DNA of 64,000 nucleotides from Dryococelus australis (Eukaryota; Arthropoda; Insecta; Phasmatodea; Phasmatidae), in NCBI GenBank assembly GCA_029891345.1, contig CM056993.1, positions 228,606,765 through 228,670,764 on the forward strand, read 5' to 3'. The stretch's first letter is position 1. Each line of letters starts with the position of its first letter. The notes beneath the pieces are model-generated. The model worked only from the letters and a program-made list of their open reading frames with translations. It had not been told where the DNA came from and did no database searches. Below, piece by piece: positions 44,001-55,559 of the stretch. Both the position numbers and the translations under genes were made by a program.

Positions 44001-46412
44001 TTAGTTCACCGAATTTCCGCTACGTGAAGCGCCGCCTTGAGAACTCTGGCCGCTCAGGCCGCCTCATCCATTCGCCACCACTTCCACCAATGGCCCCTTG
44101 TTGGGGGGGGGGGGGGGTTGGGGGCGAATACTATACTGCATCGGGCTGAGGCTTCACTTGCTCGCCTGCCTGCTGCTAGACCTCTACAAATGACTTGCGT
44201 CTCAGAATTCTCGTCGTCTCCATGTCAACTGGGCCGTCATGATGCCTGGCGATCTATCATATCATCGGCGTAATGCATTATGGTTGTAAAATGTACGTCG
44301 GTATAGGGAAGATATGGCTCTGGATTAGTATAATGTGCGATTGGCTGGTCGAAGAGAGGGACAGGCTAGGTAAGTGGTGGGTTTTTAGCACGTTTTTAAA
44401 ATGGAATTTTGAGCAGTTATTCTGTCTGCTAGTAATACTGTTTAGGCTGGTGAGCACTTAACGTTAAATGTGGGTGCGCAGTGTTATTCTTGATGATCTG
44501 AATTGGTTGATTGGAAGCGCATTCGAAAATTCTTTTCAGGTTTAACCTGCTATGAGTAGGAAGTGATAGCAGTTTTGTGCTGTATAGACTCTCATTCTGT
44601 GCACTGGCACCCTAGCTTACTTGTAGATGATTATGCGAGCTCATTGTAGAATGCAGTCCACCACTTAGAATTGAGGTTATTTTATACTTACGTTTGTATT
44701 GTTTTTAAAACGAAGAGTTTTAAGGGGATATAGTGAGAATTTTTTGAGTTGCCACCTCCGTGGTTTGTGAATATTTAATGGGAAATTTTATAATGTTGTT
44801 AGTAGGTCATTTTACGCGATGGGCACTGTACTGGGCCGACATGGTCACTACCTTTTTGCTTTCAGCACACATCGTGCTCTTGAGATGTTTTGATTTATAG
44901 ATTTTGTGGTATGTATAATTTTTCTTAAGCTCGTCAGTTGAGCGTCTGATGCGTCAATCGTTTCTGCCTTTTAGTGCATTCAGTTGTTTACATAAGGTGA
45001 GTTGCATAAGGCATACAGTTTTATTACCAACGCAGTTATTTCAGAATATTTATTAATCCATAAATTGTAGTAACTTAATCATTAATTCTTTTCACGTCAG
45101 TATAACTGGCATTTGCGAGGCGTGAAATTATTGATTTGGCAATGAGTCATGTGTGACCATTTAAAATGATATGGGGCCTTACTCAATTTGTTATCCCAGG
45201 AATTTTTTGTAATAGTCCTGCTGGTTCAAGCTTTTATGTATTTAATGGTGTTTTTTTTAATCAGTTGTATGCTGGTATTTTTTTATAATGTACAAAGCAG
45301 AGTGCTTTATATCAGTATAATTATTCACGCATCGCTAAAATTAAAGGTGTTGGGCGTTGCTGACGCTGACCTTGAAATGTTCCAGTGGTCTGGGCACTTA
45401 CATGTAAGAGGAGTGTTGTAATTAAATATTTCTTAAACCTGTGCAATATTCCACTCGTGTGAAGGTGCTGCTTGTCATTCGTGTAGTTTTGTAAAGCATT
45501 TGGCTGATGTTTAGAGCACTTGGCGATGTCGCAGCACTTGAATGAAAACTAAATATAATAACCCGTAAACGAAATAAAATTAGTGTCATTACAATTAACT
45601 GAGTATAAAATGAATTATATATAACTCCAGTGGTTTCATAGCCCATGTAACTTTATTGTCTGTTTAATGCTTATTTTTTGGTGAGGTCGTTGGCCTTATT
45701 ATCGTTTGCCACGCTATGTACCTGAATATTTATCACTGTGAAAATAAACGTATCGTTATGTGTTTGATTTGTTAAAATTTGTACAAATCCTGTAAAATAA
45801 AATTAAGAGTTACTTGCAAATTCTAGATACCAGGAAAATTATTCATCATCGGATATTTATCTGTGCAGACTTTAAAAATAATAGTACAGCTCGTTACTTA
45901 CTCCGTGAGTATTAAACAATTTAAAGTGGTAGTAAGTATTAATGTAACCTTCTCTTAATTTGTTAATCTTTGCTGTTATTCATTAAGCTCACGCCATTTC
46001 AGTTGGGAGCAGTAAAAATTTCTCATGTCGGGGTCTTCGTGGGTGTTCTAATGCGTTCCGTGATGGCGTACTAAATGTCTCCTTAATGTGGTCAAATTTG
46101 GCATCCAGTTCTTGTAGACTCTGTACGCAAAATAACTGATTAAGTATAACTCTCAAATAATGATAGACGCTGAAGATGTTGATTAAGTCGCGGAACGTCT
46201 TCGCCTACAAGGCAGTCTGCATGAATTACGGGGCTGGACCAGTTTCCCTTTCAAAAATTGAAAACCTATGATCCCACGAGCAATGGTCGTAGCCTGCCTG
46301 ACGGAAAATCCCAAAATTGGTTAGCACGCCTTAAACTTCATTATTACATGACGCTTTCGAACTTAGAGCCAATCACGAGACGGCTACATTAAAAAGTGTA
46401 GAAACATCACTT
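41030..46412. other. Long unassigned region
   Basis: No coding exon recognised. Notable content: poly-G tracts near 43,750 and 44,105 and a GC-richer block at 43,930-44,280 with overlapping frames and no domain. It also holds the tRNA-like relic listed at 42,355, and otherwise AT-rich DNA at 44,460-46,180. Intron or intergenic DNA of a large gene is possible. Confidence 0.35.
42355..42412 (-). repeat. tRNA-derived SINE head
   Basis: The minus strand has A box TGTAGTGGTTAGTGTA and B box GGGTTGGAACGCC about 35 bp apart. This resembles a tRNA gene start without a foldable acceptor stem. Confidence 0.55.
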
Positions 46413-46426
46413 GTTACCTTGGCAAC
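46413..46426. promoter_or_regulatory. Perfect RFX X-box palindrome beside a CCAAT box
   Basis: GTTACCTTGGCAAC fits GTNRCC-NN-RGYAAC exactly. AGCCAATCACGAG lies about 45 bp upstream (near 46,369). The pairing looks like a promoter module. A splice-donor-like CAG|GTAAGA at about 47,093 could end a first exon. No coding exon is recognised. Confidence 0.4.
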
Positions 46427-48055
46427 AAACAACCAGATGTTCTATGCATTGAGGCCACGTAAATATTATCTCGTAGTTAGAAAACCAGAAATACTTCTAA
46501 TATAATCAAAAGGAGAAAATGTTAAAAATAGTATCATATCTTGCAATTAATAATTCAAGTAAGTGCTGTACGAAAGAAAATATAAAGCTGCCCTAAAATA
46601 ATCTTGTGCAAAAATAAACAAATATTACATTTTCCAACTGATTTACGTAACCAACTGATGGGACGTGGTGTGCATAAATAAAAGATAAAGGGAGGCATTA
46701 CATTGTCTTAAAATGTTAGTGAAAATTAATGAATAGTAATGTCACGTTTACCACTGTATATAAAATGTGGCTGCTCCAATAAGGATTGTTTACTGTGTAG
46801 GTGAATCTGAGACATTGCGATAACTGTGACATTTAAATACCCAACCTCGTAAAACATATCGTTTCAATTGGCTAGACTAGAGACGTTACTGTGTGTTGGA
46901 GTCAGACCTTATATAATATACGTGTTTGTTTTACAATTTAAAATCCCTTTCGTAATTAATTTCTTGATGAATACTTCTAATATTTTCAATTTGTGAGAAC
47001 CAGTATTTTGCAGTCTGTCTGTACGCCATATAAACCAATTGCTGAGTGAATCGGCGGAGAGACAACACACCGAACTCGTATTTGGGAGAAATCAGGTAAG
47101 AATCACGGCTCTGACATCATTATTAGAATATCTATTTGTTAAAGAGCGGAAATCACTTTTATTTTTTATTTTTTTACCAAATTAAGGTTTCAGTCTTAAT
47201 ACAATCTTTGGCAATTGACCAATCTACTCATGGTAAAAACTCTGTAGTGCTGCCCGCAGTAATTGCCAATAATAACCTCACAAGTAAATGAATTATGTTA
47301 AAAGGGCGGAAGTTCTGGACTTGTGCAATTTTAACAAAAATAACTATTTTCGTATTCAAAGTTGGAATCCCTGCATGAACATGACAGATGTTAATGTGTA
47401 ATATTTCAGCACTAATTATTGTCGATGTGTTTGTAACCAGTAAAACATCACATCTGTTGAAGTTTTATATTTTATACTACAAGTGGAATGACTATATCCG
47501 TTCGGGGCCAAGGGGATGGGGATAGAAGCCAGGCGCTGGTCTGCCGCCATGTTGGACTAAAATTTTCCTTTTTTCCCTGAAAATTTCTCGTTTTCCCATA
47601 GCAGGAAAGGAGTGAGTAAGTGAAGAGATTTGTGCAGCTCTTAATAGCGAGGTCTTGAGAGCCGAAGCAGGAGAGGAGGACTCGGGACCCAGGGTGAGGG
47701 CAAGCGGACCGGTGAAAACCAGTGGACATGGCCGTGGTGGCCATCATGGTTTTATAAGTATGGGGTATGCCAAATCGATACAAGGGATCCAGGATCGAAG
47801 TCAGACCTAAGTATCAGACATCTTGGTTCTTTCAGACATTTTCCCGCCATATTGGGTGCACATGACCTCTAACCATAATCCCAAAAATAAAATCTAAAAA
47901 ATTAAAAAATTAAACAAATTAGTCATATTTATTTTGAAATTATTATAAAAATTATAAACATATATATAAAATAAAAAAAAAATTTCTATTCTGGAAGTCT
48001 GCCAGCAGGCGACTAACTCCCTCACCCCCACTCCCCTCACCCATACTCAGTCTAT
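46427..48055. other. Unassigned DNA
   Basis: A 103-codon minus frame over 47,472-47,783 is GC-richer than its surroundings but shows no domain. GCCGCCATGTTGG and GGCCATCATGG motifs at 47,540-47,750 resemble the CCATNTTGG core of the array at 48,056. Confidence 0.35.
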
Positions 48056-48255
48056 CATATGCCACCATCTTGGTTTTTTGTTTTCCATTATTTTATACAT
48101 TGCTGGATGCTGCCATCATGGTTTTTCTGTTTGTCATTTTATATACATTACATGAGGCTGCCATCTTGGTTTTTTTCGTCCATCATTATTTGTGTTACAG
48201 TCAGTCTTTCACATTCGTTCGACTGCCATATTGGATTTCATATGTTTTCATCATC
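48056..48255 (+). repeat. Tandem repeat with GCCATCTTGG cores, four copies
   Basis: Units of about 48-66 bp each begin (C/G)CTGCCAT(C/A)(T/A)TGGTTTTT. Cores are at about 48,061, 48,111, 48,159 and 48,223. The core resembles the binding site of the zinc-finger protein YY1/Pho (GCCAT). Confidence 0.65.
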
Positions 48256-48692
48256 TAGGCAGTGCTGGTGTATTACTTCACCCACCAGGTGGCTGTCATA
48301 TTTGTTTATAGTTTTTTAGAGTTTAGGTGGTGCTGACAACAACCTCAATTTGGTATTCTATTTTCAACACATAGGTGCCATTAATTTCTCGATTATGTCA
48401 CCTGTTATCGACCTGTACCGCAAAGTGACATTGGCCATTACTGCAAAGTACATAAATTGTCATATTTAGTTTTTTATTTAATTCTTAACAGAGAGTATTT
48501 TTAACTAAAATATTTGAATGCAAAGTTAAGGGATTTTTATAAAATAAATAAAACGCTACATATTTAATATATTTTTTATTTAAAAAAATTAAATTTGCAC
48601 AAACATTTCTTTGCGATTATTTTTTCGAAGGCCAAAAGTGTACATCACATTATTTCGTAGGAGGTTGGCATGCACTCGTTCTCAGCTGCAGA

Positions 48693-48890
48693 TTATCCAC
48701 CGAATCGAGTGTCCACCTCGAAACTTTTTATCATCATTTCTTCTTTCTCGCAACTTATTTTTTGTATATTGTAATCTACAAACTTTTCGATGTCAAATAC
48801 ATTATATATTGTTACATTCTGGGTCTTGAATGCCCTTCTGCAGTGTTCGTCTGGTTCGGTTCTAGTTTCGAGTAAATACATTCCAGGCAT
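48693..48890 (-). pseudogene. Unidentified hydrophilic reading frame
   Basis: 65 codons, MPGMYLLETRTEPDEHCRRA...VFDIEKFVDYNIQKISCEKE, rich in charged residues unlike the surrounding base composition. The frame continues for about 20 codons past its stop with similar character. Family unknown. Confidence 0.3.
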
Positions 48891-49197
48891 ACATTATATT
48901 TTAGAGGACTTTGTTTTTCAATTTATCCTGTAATGTGGTTTATTTGATTAGGCTTTATACTTGACAAGAACGAGCAAACATTTTCTGACGAAGCGGTTAG
49001 ATTCAGAGCAACATAATCATTCAGAAGACCCCTGAATGCAAATTGCTTCAGAAAAATCCATTAGTATTAGGTTTGTCTATAACATGGACAGGTTTTCAAG
49101 TATGAGGTTTACACTGTTTGACATGGTTGCCATATGACCTATTACATATTTTTGCCTGATGGTTATGTATTTCAGGTCGCACATTGTCTGGAACACA

Positions 49198-49476
49198 TTA
49201 TACTTCATAACACGTGAACTTATGACCACACTTATGACAGACAAGAGTTAAATAAGCCCATCCTGTCTTCTTCGTGTATTTACCACTCTTCTCGTGCCTA
49301 TGAACATGACAGCTCCTGCTGAAGAGCTTAAAAGAGTAACAACAAATTCGAACCCGATATCGTAACGAATTTTCCATACCGTTCAAATGCATATCCTCAC
49401 TTACCGATGGTAGTACCTTTGCATCATCACTTACTGTACAAGTTAGCGATGGCATGTTTACATCATCATTGCGCAT
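49198..49476 (-). CDS. Unidentified small protein with Cys/His pairs
   Basis: 92 codons from ATG 49,476. The N-terminal half is acidic (SLTCTVSDDAKVLPSVSEDM). The C-terminal half has RICCYSFKLF, SCHVHRHEKSGKY and LVCHKCGHKFTCYEV. CHKCGHKFTC looks like one half of a zinc ribbon or C2H2 finger (C-x2-C...). The frame is intact. Could be a metal-binding gene, virus-derived or host exon. I recognise no family. Confidence 0.4.
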   Translation of the reverse strand: MRNDDVNMPSLTCTVSDDAKVLPSVSEDMHLNGMENSLRYRVRICCYSFKLFSRSCHVHRHEKSGKYTKKTGWAYLTLVCHKCGHKFTCYEV

Positions 49477-49708
49477 GGCAGTACTCGTAAGTCCATCTCA
49501 TATAAGTGGCTACAACAATACATCTTTTTGTTTTGCTGGTAAAGGAATAAGTCCTTTATATATATTCGCATGTATCTATAGTGTCAGTACGAACAAACAG
49601 ACGAAGGCCTTTCTCACTGTAATATGCCATGAGGAGTGGGTTCATCTTAAATTGATGCTTTTTGTGTCGTTTAACTTTAGTGCTATTTTAAATGGCTTCA
49701 TAGCACTA

Positions 49709-50090
49709 TAGGCATCGAAATCTGTATGCTGTTGGCTTGGGTCATGATGCCAATGGAGAATCTCTAGGTTACCCAGCCGATGAAGTCGATGCCACTGCTG
49801 GTATCACTCTCTAAGAAGTATATGGCACTGTCATAGCTACCATTAGCTCTGGAGTACCCGAAGACTTCGCAGATGCAGAATTTGACTTAGATGAGAAGAT
49901 GCATTAAGTAGACGAGGTGATCTACATTTCATGGGAGTTGCTGTTAGACCAAGTCTCCCAGTTGATCTCCCTAGTGCTTATAATATAAGAGTATGCAAGC
50001 CCTATGGCATCATATTGGCTTTGAACATGATAGCAGCTGACCATTCACAAGAAGGCACTGGGACATCACGTGCAGGAGTCGGTCTCTGAC
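49709..50090 (+). pseudogene. Unidentified protein remnant, acidic, coding-like
   Basis: The frame reads RHRNLYAVGLGHDANGESLG, then YPADEVDATAGITL, stop, then EVYGTVIATISSGVPEDFAD and AEFDLDEKMH, stop. After a shift it reads FMGVAVRPSLPVDLPSAYNI and IILALNMIAADHSQEGTGTS. The balanced composition over about 120 codons with only two in-frame stops and one shift indicates former coding. Its style resembles a viral structural protein, but this is impression only. Confidence 0.4.
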
Positions 50091-50355
50091 TCCTGAAGGG
50101 GAGTAATTTTGGAGTAATTTTGAACGAGGAGAAGTCATTTTGAGGGGGAAGAGTCATTAAGGATTCATTTTGGAGTAATTTTGGAGGTGGAGGTAGTGAT
50201 GTAGCAGGTGGAGGTATTGTTGGAGGAGGTGGAGGTACTGATGGAGGAAGTGAAGGTGGGGGTGGAGATAAAGGTGAAGATGGTGGAGGAGGAATCATTT
50301 TGAAGTCATTTTGGAGAAGGAGGAGTCGTTTTGGAGGAGTCATTTTGGAGTCATA
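50090..50355. repeat. GGA-rich degenerate repeat
   Basis: Built from GGAGTCATTTTGGAG-type units flanking a (GGA/GGT)-rich centre. On the opposite strand it produces a Pro-rich frame that I regard as a by-product. Confidence 0.8.
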
Positions 50356-50699
50356 ATGTTGAGGAGCAATAATCTTATTGTATATGTCAGACACAAGTGT
50401 AATAATTAACGTGTATGCAATATGGTTATCCATTATATTTTGTATACATAACTATTACTGAGGAAATTGTGGTGTAAATATTTGGAATATACATATATGT
50501 TCAATTATGTTATTATTGTAAAAAGTCTGACGTTAATTCCTGTTTGGAAAATATATTTTATATGCTTTAAAGATGCGACAGAATAATATTGAACATCACA
50601 AATATACTTTATTAAGAAGAAAAGTGTTTTTCAAACACCATAACGTCGGGTATACATTATTTAGAGCAAATGTTATTATAAAGAATTATATTTTATTTT

Positions 50700-51240
50700 T
50701 GTCTTTTCGATAAGCTGGCCATCATTTTATTTATTCTGGGTCAGTAATGTTTTTGAGACAATACTCTTTAGCACAATAAATATATAAATATGATGTGTTT
50801 TTGCCGACAACTTTGGGAAAGAGTTTTGAATAGGCAGGATGTTGGCTAGCTGTTAACAGCATGATGTATTTTTTGAGACAATATGTTTCCAGTTAGAAAA
50901 ATTACAAAGCCCCACTGTATTTTTTAGGGTAACAGATTTATATACCTTTTATTATGTCGGCGTGATATCTCTCAGCCAACCTGTCGCCAATTGCTCAAAT
51001 AATATTCTGGGCCGATTCCGATAGAGCATCATTGTCTTTTCAGTAATCTGGCCAACATCTTATTTATTCCAGCGCGGTAACTTTTTCAAGACAGGGCTCT
51101 TTATCACAATAAAGCTATTTTTTTATGTTTTATTGCCGATAAACTGTTTGAAAGTGTTCTGAATAGCCAAGATGTTAGTTAACTCTTATTGGCATGATGC
51201 TTTTTTTGAGACCATGTCTTAACCGTTAATATGTTTTTTT
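50700..51240. repeat. Tandem duplication with a period of about 333 bp
   Basis: The block from TCTTTTCGATAAGCTGGCC (about 50,700) to AGCATGATGTATTTTTTGAG (about 50,875) recurs from TCTTTTCAGTAATCTGGCC (about 51,035) to GGCATGATGCTTTTTTTGAG (about 51,212). Ordered matches lie between, and each contains CACAATAAA. Confidence 0.8.
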
Positions 51241-51479
51241 TTCGTGGTTATATATATGTCATGTGGTAGCCCACTGCATTTATTACTTCGAAATTGTTTT
51301 CATTTTATAGCCATACGACAGATATATTAAAAACTAACAAATACTGTTTTCATTGCAAGCTTCTGAAGAAATAGTTTTTAAATAATCCATGTTATAAAAT
51401 TATTTGTTATATTGCCATGGAATTTTTTAATTCCTTTATAATAATTTTCTGTCATGATATATTTGAAAATACTGGAGAG

Positions 51480-51600
51480 TATCAGCAACTTACCCCTTGG
51501 AGTATAGGTTAGCATGCTGGACTGTCGACCCAAGGGTCTTAGGTTTTAATGCCGCACTCGGTAAGCAAAAGGCTGAGAAGTAAATGAAATGAATGTATGT
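51480..51600 (+). repeat. tRNA-derived SINE
   Basis: A-box-like TATAGGTTAGCATGCTGGA (about 51,503-51,521), B-box-like TTAGGTTTTAATGCC about 35 bp on, and a tail AATGAAATGAATGTATG (51,582-51,598). Confidence 0.55.
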
Positions 51601-51679
51601 AAAGAGGAAATAACGATTACTAAAATTTTAAATCGAAAAGTTAATGTGTTTTTATGGTTATTCTGCTTATTCCTGATCA

Positions 51680-51840
51680 TCATGCCGCTGCAGGCCCGGA
51701 ATATTAACGACATCCAGTCGCAGGCCTGGCATTGTAACGACACCAACTGTCGCAGGCCAGTCATCTTATTGGCATCCAGCCGCCGCAGGCCCGGCATCGT
51801 AGCGACATACAGCCGTCGCTGGCCCGACACTGTAGGTTAG
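51680..51840. repeat. Tandem repeat of about 32 bp, five diverged copies
   Basis: Units follow CGCAGGCC(C/T)GGCAT(C/T)GTA(A/G)CGACA plus CCAG/CCAACT. They start near 51,690, 51,720, 51,752, 51,784 and 51,817. Frames are open through it on both strands, an artefact of the repeat. Confidence 0.75.
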
Positions 51841-52349
51841 CCGCCTGTCCATATTTGCATCGAGCCGATTCCGGAATATGTCATCGGGCCAGTATCGGTT
51901 GGCCGGAGTTTGTCGATTACCTTTTACCGGCCCGATTCTGACCCATATGTTCTGTATTTGCTGGGAACTTTTTTGACCACTAGACTTTATATTACCTTTT
52001 CTCTGAATTGATGGGCTACATGACAAACGATACAATAACAGGTAAAACTGTTTTAAAATTAAACACGCATTTTATTAATTAAACTCTTTTATTATATTTT
52101 CACATACCTATCAAGCAACATTAGTTTACATTGAAAACCAAAGAGGTTTTTTACTGTATTTTTTTCTTTTCTTGCTTTATGTCATGACATATTTTTTGCA
52201 TTATTCTTTAATAGATAATTTTTTAAACATAAATATTTTTTCTAATGAATTCCGTGCTGTTTTAAGGTTTTACACTTACGGACACACAACATGTGCCTAA
52301 AGTAACTGTATGTTTATTCACACTATGTCGCTCTGTTCGAAACACTGTT

Positions 52350-53440
52350 TCTTCATAACTTTATTATTTTCCACTGTCCTTCCTCGTCCTCATAGGGCGA
52401 GCTGGTCTTTACCTCGCCCGGCAGGCTACAACAAGCTGTGGTCCGCTCGACGAACGGAATCGTGCTATCTTCTTCATTCGGAAGGAATCTGTGCGTCTCG
52501 CCATCACATTCTCCACTCAAGCGAAGCACTGTTTCCCGGCCTCCCTCGTCGTATTTCGTAGTCCCTAAGCTGGATGTCTTCTTTAATGATGATTGTTTCA
52601 CCATTGTTCAGTTCCAACAGTTCGTCGGTGCTTCATGGTAGTGTTATGTCCAATCTCATGTTGTACACTGCGAAGGATTCGCCTTCGCACCTGATAATGT
52701 CCGTAAAATACACGTTTGACTTGCCTTTGGTATGCATGATGCTAGAGTTGTATGCAGGCACCAGGGTATAGTAGAGGCGGGAATGATTTTCACCATCACA
52801 GACTTATTTGTTTCTCACAGCATCCCCATTCTGCGGGTCACTTAGCCAGTTTCTACTCATCAATACCCGGGAATGACATTAGCATAACACTTCACCATAC
52901 CTAACTCGAAGGAACTGGTGTACATCACCTCGTGTATAGAAGATCGTGGTGGTGGTGTGGTGGAAATAGATGTGGTGGGCATCACACAACAGCTGCGGAT
53001 GGCGATAGTTGTCTGCATGAACTCCTTATGTGCTGGAAGTCATTCTTCGCATGTCGCCGAGCTGAAGGCGGTGCTGGGCCGGAGACCTGATGTGATCAGT
53101 TACAGGAAGTTGGCAGTTACTTGGTCTGCAGAAACGTTCATGTTGTTTGCTGTGCGGACCGCTTCGTAGATGGAGGAGATGGTGTCGGTGGTGGCTGCTA
53201 CTGCACTACATTGTGTCTTGCACCAGCTCTAGGCATGAGGAGTGTCCGGAGCAGAAGTGGTGAGCTTTCGAAACACTCCTTGCAGGGCCAGCAGTCGCGA
53301 ATATCTTTGATTTGCTGCAGGTAGGCTGGAAGTCTCTTGGACATGTACCGAATTTCATGGTGTGCGTACATCAGCAGGAACTCTTTCGTTCCAAAGGACA
53401 GTTCTTTTTACTTATCGAGGGCCGCGAGCGAGCATAGTCT
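52350..53440 (-). pseudogene. Unidentified multi-block coding remnant, possibly virus-derived
   Basis: Minus-strand blocks in order from 53,440: LSFGTKEFLLMYAHHEIRYM with SKRLPAYLQQIKDIRDCWPC and KECFESSPLLLRTLLMPRAG; after a shift SAVAATTDTISSIYEAVRTA and NNMNVSADQVTANFL; SFELGMVKCYANVIPGY. After 52,860 come RLYYTLVPAYNSSIMHTKGK, then SNVYFTDIIRCEGESFAVYN with MRLDITLP, and STDELLELNNGETIIIKED. From ATG 52,604 (frame-shifted) an 83-codon frame runs to the end. Amino-acid composition is strongly coding-like over about 300 codons, broken by a handful of stops and shifts. GC content exceeds the surroundings. I cannot name the family. An endogenous viral element or a processed host gene are the options. 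Confidence 0.5.
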
Positions 53441-54409
53441 CCTGTATGTAACGATAGTTGCAATTAATTTCAGAAAAGTGGTACTACATGCAAAAATATA
53501 GAACTGCAGACAAAATAGACTATGCAATCAAAGGTGAGCAGGATACGATGACGACGACGACGGCAGTATCAGACGGGAGACTGGGTCCCGTGATCTTCTA
53601 TATGCTGGTATACGAGTGCAAAGGAATGGAGGGGGTAGGCAAAGGTGTCTGATTGGCTCTGACAAACTAAAGAAAATAAGTATGACTTCAGGGGGGAGGG
53701 GGGTGAAGATGGGGTCTGGCGATGACTAGATTTTGGGGGTTAGGTTAAGTGGATGTCGAGAGAATTTAATTACAAAAAATAATAAATTAAAGTTCTAGCA
53801 TAAGGGTGGAAAATAATGCACGTTCCTCATTTCAGTGTGAGTAACAATGCCCCTAAAAAATACTTAAGCCTGAAGCCTGGGATAGTAAAAATATTATTGT
53901 ATGTAAATAAAAAAATTGCTCCTTTGTCTCCTTAATTCAATATGGCTACTAAATTTTGTGAATAATCAATGTTCATAATTTTGTTTTCGCATTCAACTTG
54001 AAAACACAACATATTCTTATCTGTCTAAAAAATACGAATCTGTAGACACGCCGTGCTATACACTTGTTTGTAAAAGTGAAATAATAAATATATATAATGA
54101 AATACGTAAATTTTGTTATAAAATGTGACTGCTGTGACACCACAATATAATTCTGCTTGAACATGCGAGTTCATAGACACACTTGATACAATTTTTATCT
54201 GTGAAATTTAAAAGTTAAATAAAATATTTAACAATAATATTAGTTAAAAAATCTGAATAATATATTTATATAATACTTAAAATTATATACGTTAAAATAC
54301 GATTAATAAATAGTAAAACTTAAAAAGAAATATCTTTAAACAAGAGACAAGATAATTTATTCGTCCAGATCATAATATATATACTTTTTATAAACTCCTG
54401 TCCCAGAAC
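53441..54409. other. Unassigned DNA
   Basis: Begins GC-richer (to about 53,750, with a G-rich tract at 53,690-53,705) and becomes very AT-rich. No motif recognised. Confidence 0.35.
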
Positions 54410-54490
54410 ATGACACGATAGCCGAGCGATCTAAGGCATTAGTCTGGCGACCCAAGGTCTGGTAGTTCAATACCGCACCATTCCAGATGG
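54410..54490 (+). repeat. tRNA-derived SINE head
   Basis: A box GATAGCCGAGCGATCTAAGGC (core TAGCCGAGCGATCTAAGG, 54,419-54,436) and B box GGTAGTTCAATACCGC about 37 bp later. The A box is close to a tRNA-Leu/Ser type, with the GGCGACCCAAGG stretch in between. Its body merges into the repeats that follow. Confidence 0.6.
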
Positions 54491-54539
54491 TATTTTAAGT
54501 TCTAAAAAATGCAGCACTCATTGCAGCCAACTCTAGAAC

Positions 54540-55130
54540 GACATCAGCACCCCTAGCCGCCAACATCAAAACTAAGATGAGTGTACTCCTAGCGGCCTAT
54601 GCCAGAACCAAAATGACGGTGGAGCAAATGTGACTAATCGAACAAAGTTGAGAAACAAATGATGACCGAAAAAACAAGATAGCAGCCTCCAGTTACACGT
54701 AAATAAATGATAAACGAAAAAACAAATATGGTGGCCTCTAGCAATAACCAATGTAAACAAATATGTTGGTAAAGCAAACACGACAAATCAAACGGAAGTG
54801 AAAGATAAATGACCGCCAACGTAAACAAATGACAAATCAAGGGGAGAGAAAGGAAAGTAAGAGAGAAGGAAAGAGAATGAGGAAAGAAGGTGAGAGAAGA
54901 AGAGAAAGAATGTAAGATAACATAATGGGAGCATTCGTAGAAAACTCTCGGAATGATAGAGACAACATGGAATGATAGAGAATGAAATATGAGGTACTGC
55001 CTACCAACATAGTGGTCCAATTTTGCGGCATACAGGCTACAAATATGGCGTCATACTGGCTGCCAACATGGCCAACATGGTGGTCACATGACTGGATTGA
55101 CAGAGCAGGAAGTCTGGGAATCCGACATGG
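54540..55130. repeat. Degenerate ATGGCGGCC/ACAAATGA repeat field
   Basis: Short units of AA(A/C)AAAT(G/A)(A/T)GGTGGCC, ATGACAAATCAA and CCAACATGG recur irregularly, with a purine-rich tract at 54,838-54,920. The CCAACATGG / CATGGCGGCC cores recall the GCCATCTTGG array at 48 kb. Confidence 0.5.
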
Positions 55131-55559
55131 CGGCCGGGTACCTGGCACCACAGCCTGAAGCCTGTGTGTCCGCTTTCCCATATCCCTACTACTCCCGAGC
55201 TAAAGGAACAGACACTGGATAACTCGCCATTAATACCGCTCAGTCACGAACATGCCCGTGATAGTCGATGTAGCACCATCATCTTCGATGTCCAGAAGCA
55301 TGTAGCCCCTTTTGCAAAGCATTCACAAGACTTTTTAGGAACCATTCATTGTACTCATTCAACTAACTCCCCCCCTCCCCTAAAAAAACCCGAAAAACTT
55401 TCCAAAACACATTGAGAATGATCCATCTGATTGTAGGAACATTTCAGGTACTGATCTTTTAAGGAGCCGGTCTTATTCTCCCAGAAGGCCTTCCGCCATT
55501 CATTTTAAATTAAAAAAAAAAAATGGGGGCACACAGGAAACTCCCATACTCGTTCTCCC
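55131..55559. other. Unassigned DNA
   Basis: An 83-codon plus frame at 55,164-55,415 has no recognisable domain. Poly-A tract at 55,510-55,523. Confidence 0.35.

Noticed and set aside
50002-50433. 143-codon Pro-rich minus frame
   Set aside because: Its Pro-rich part is the complement of the GGA-rich repeat, and the opposite strand shows the better coding signal up to 50,090.
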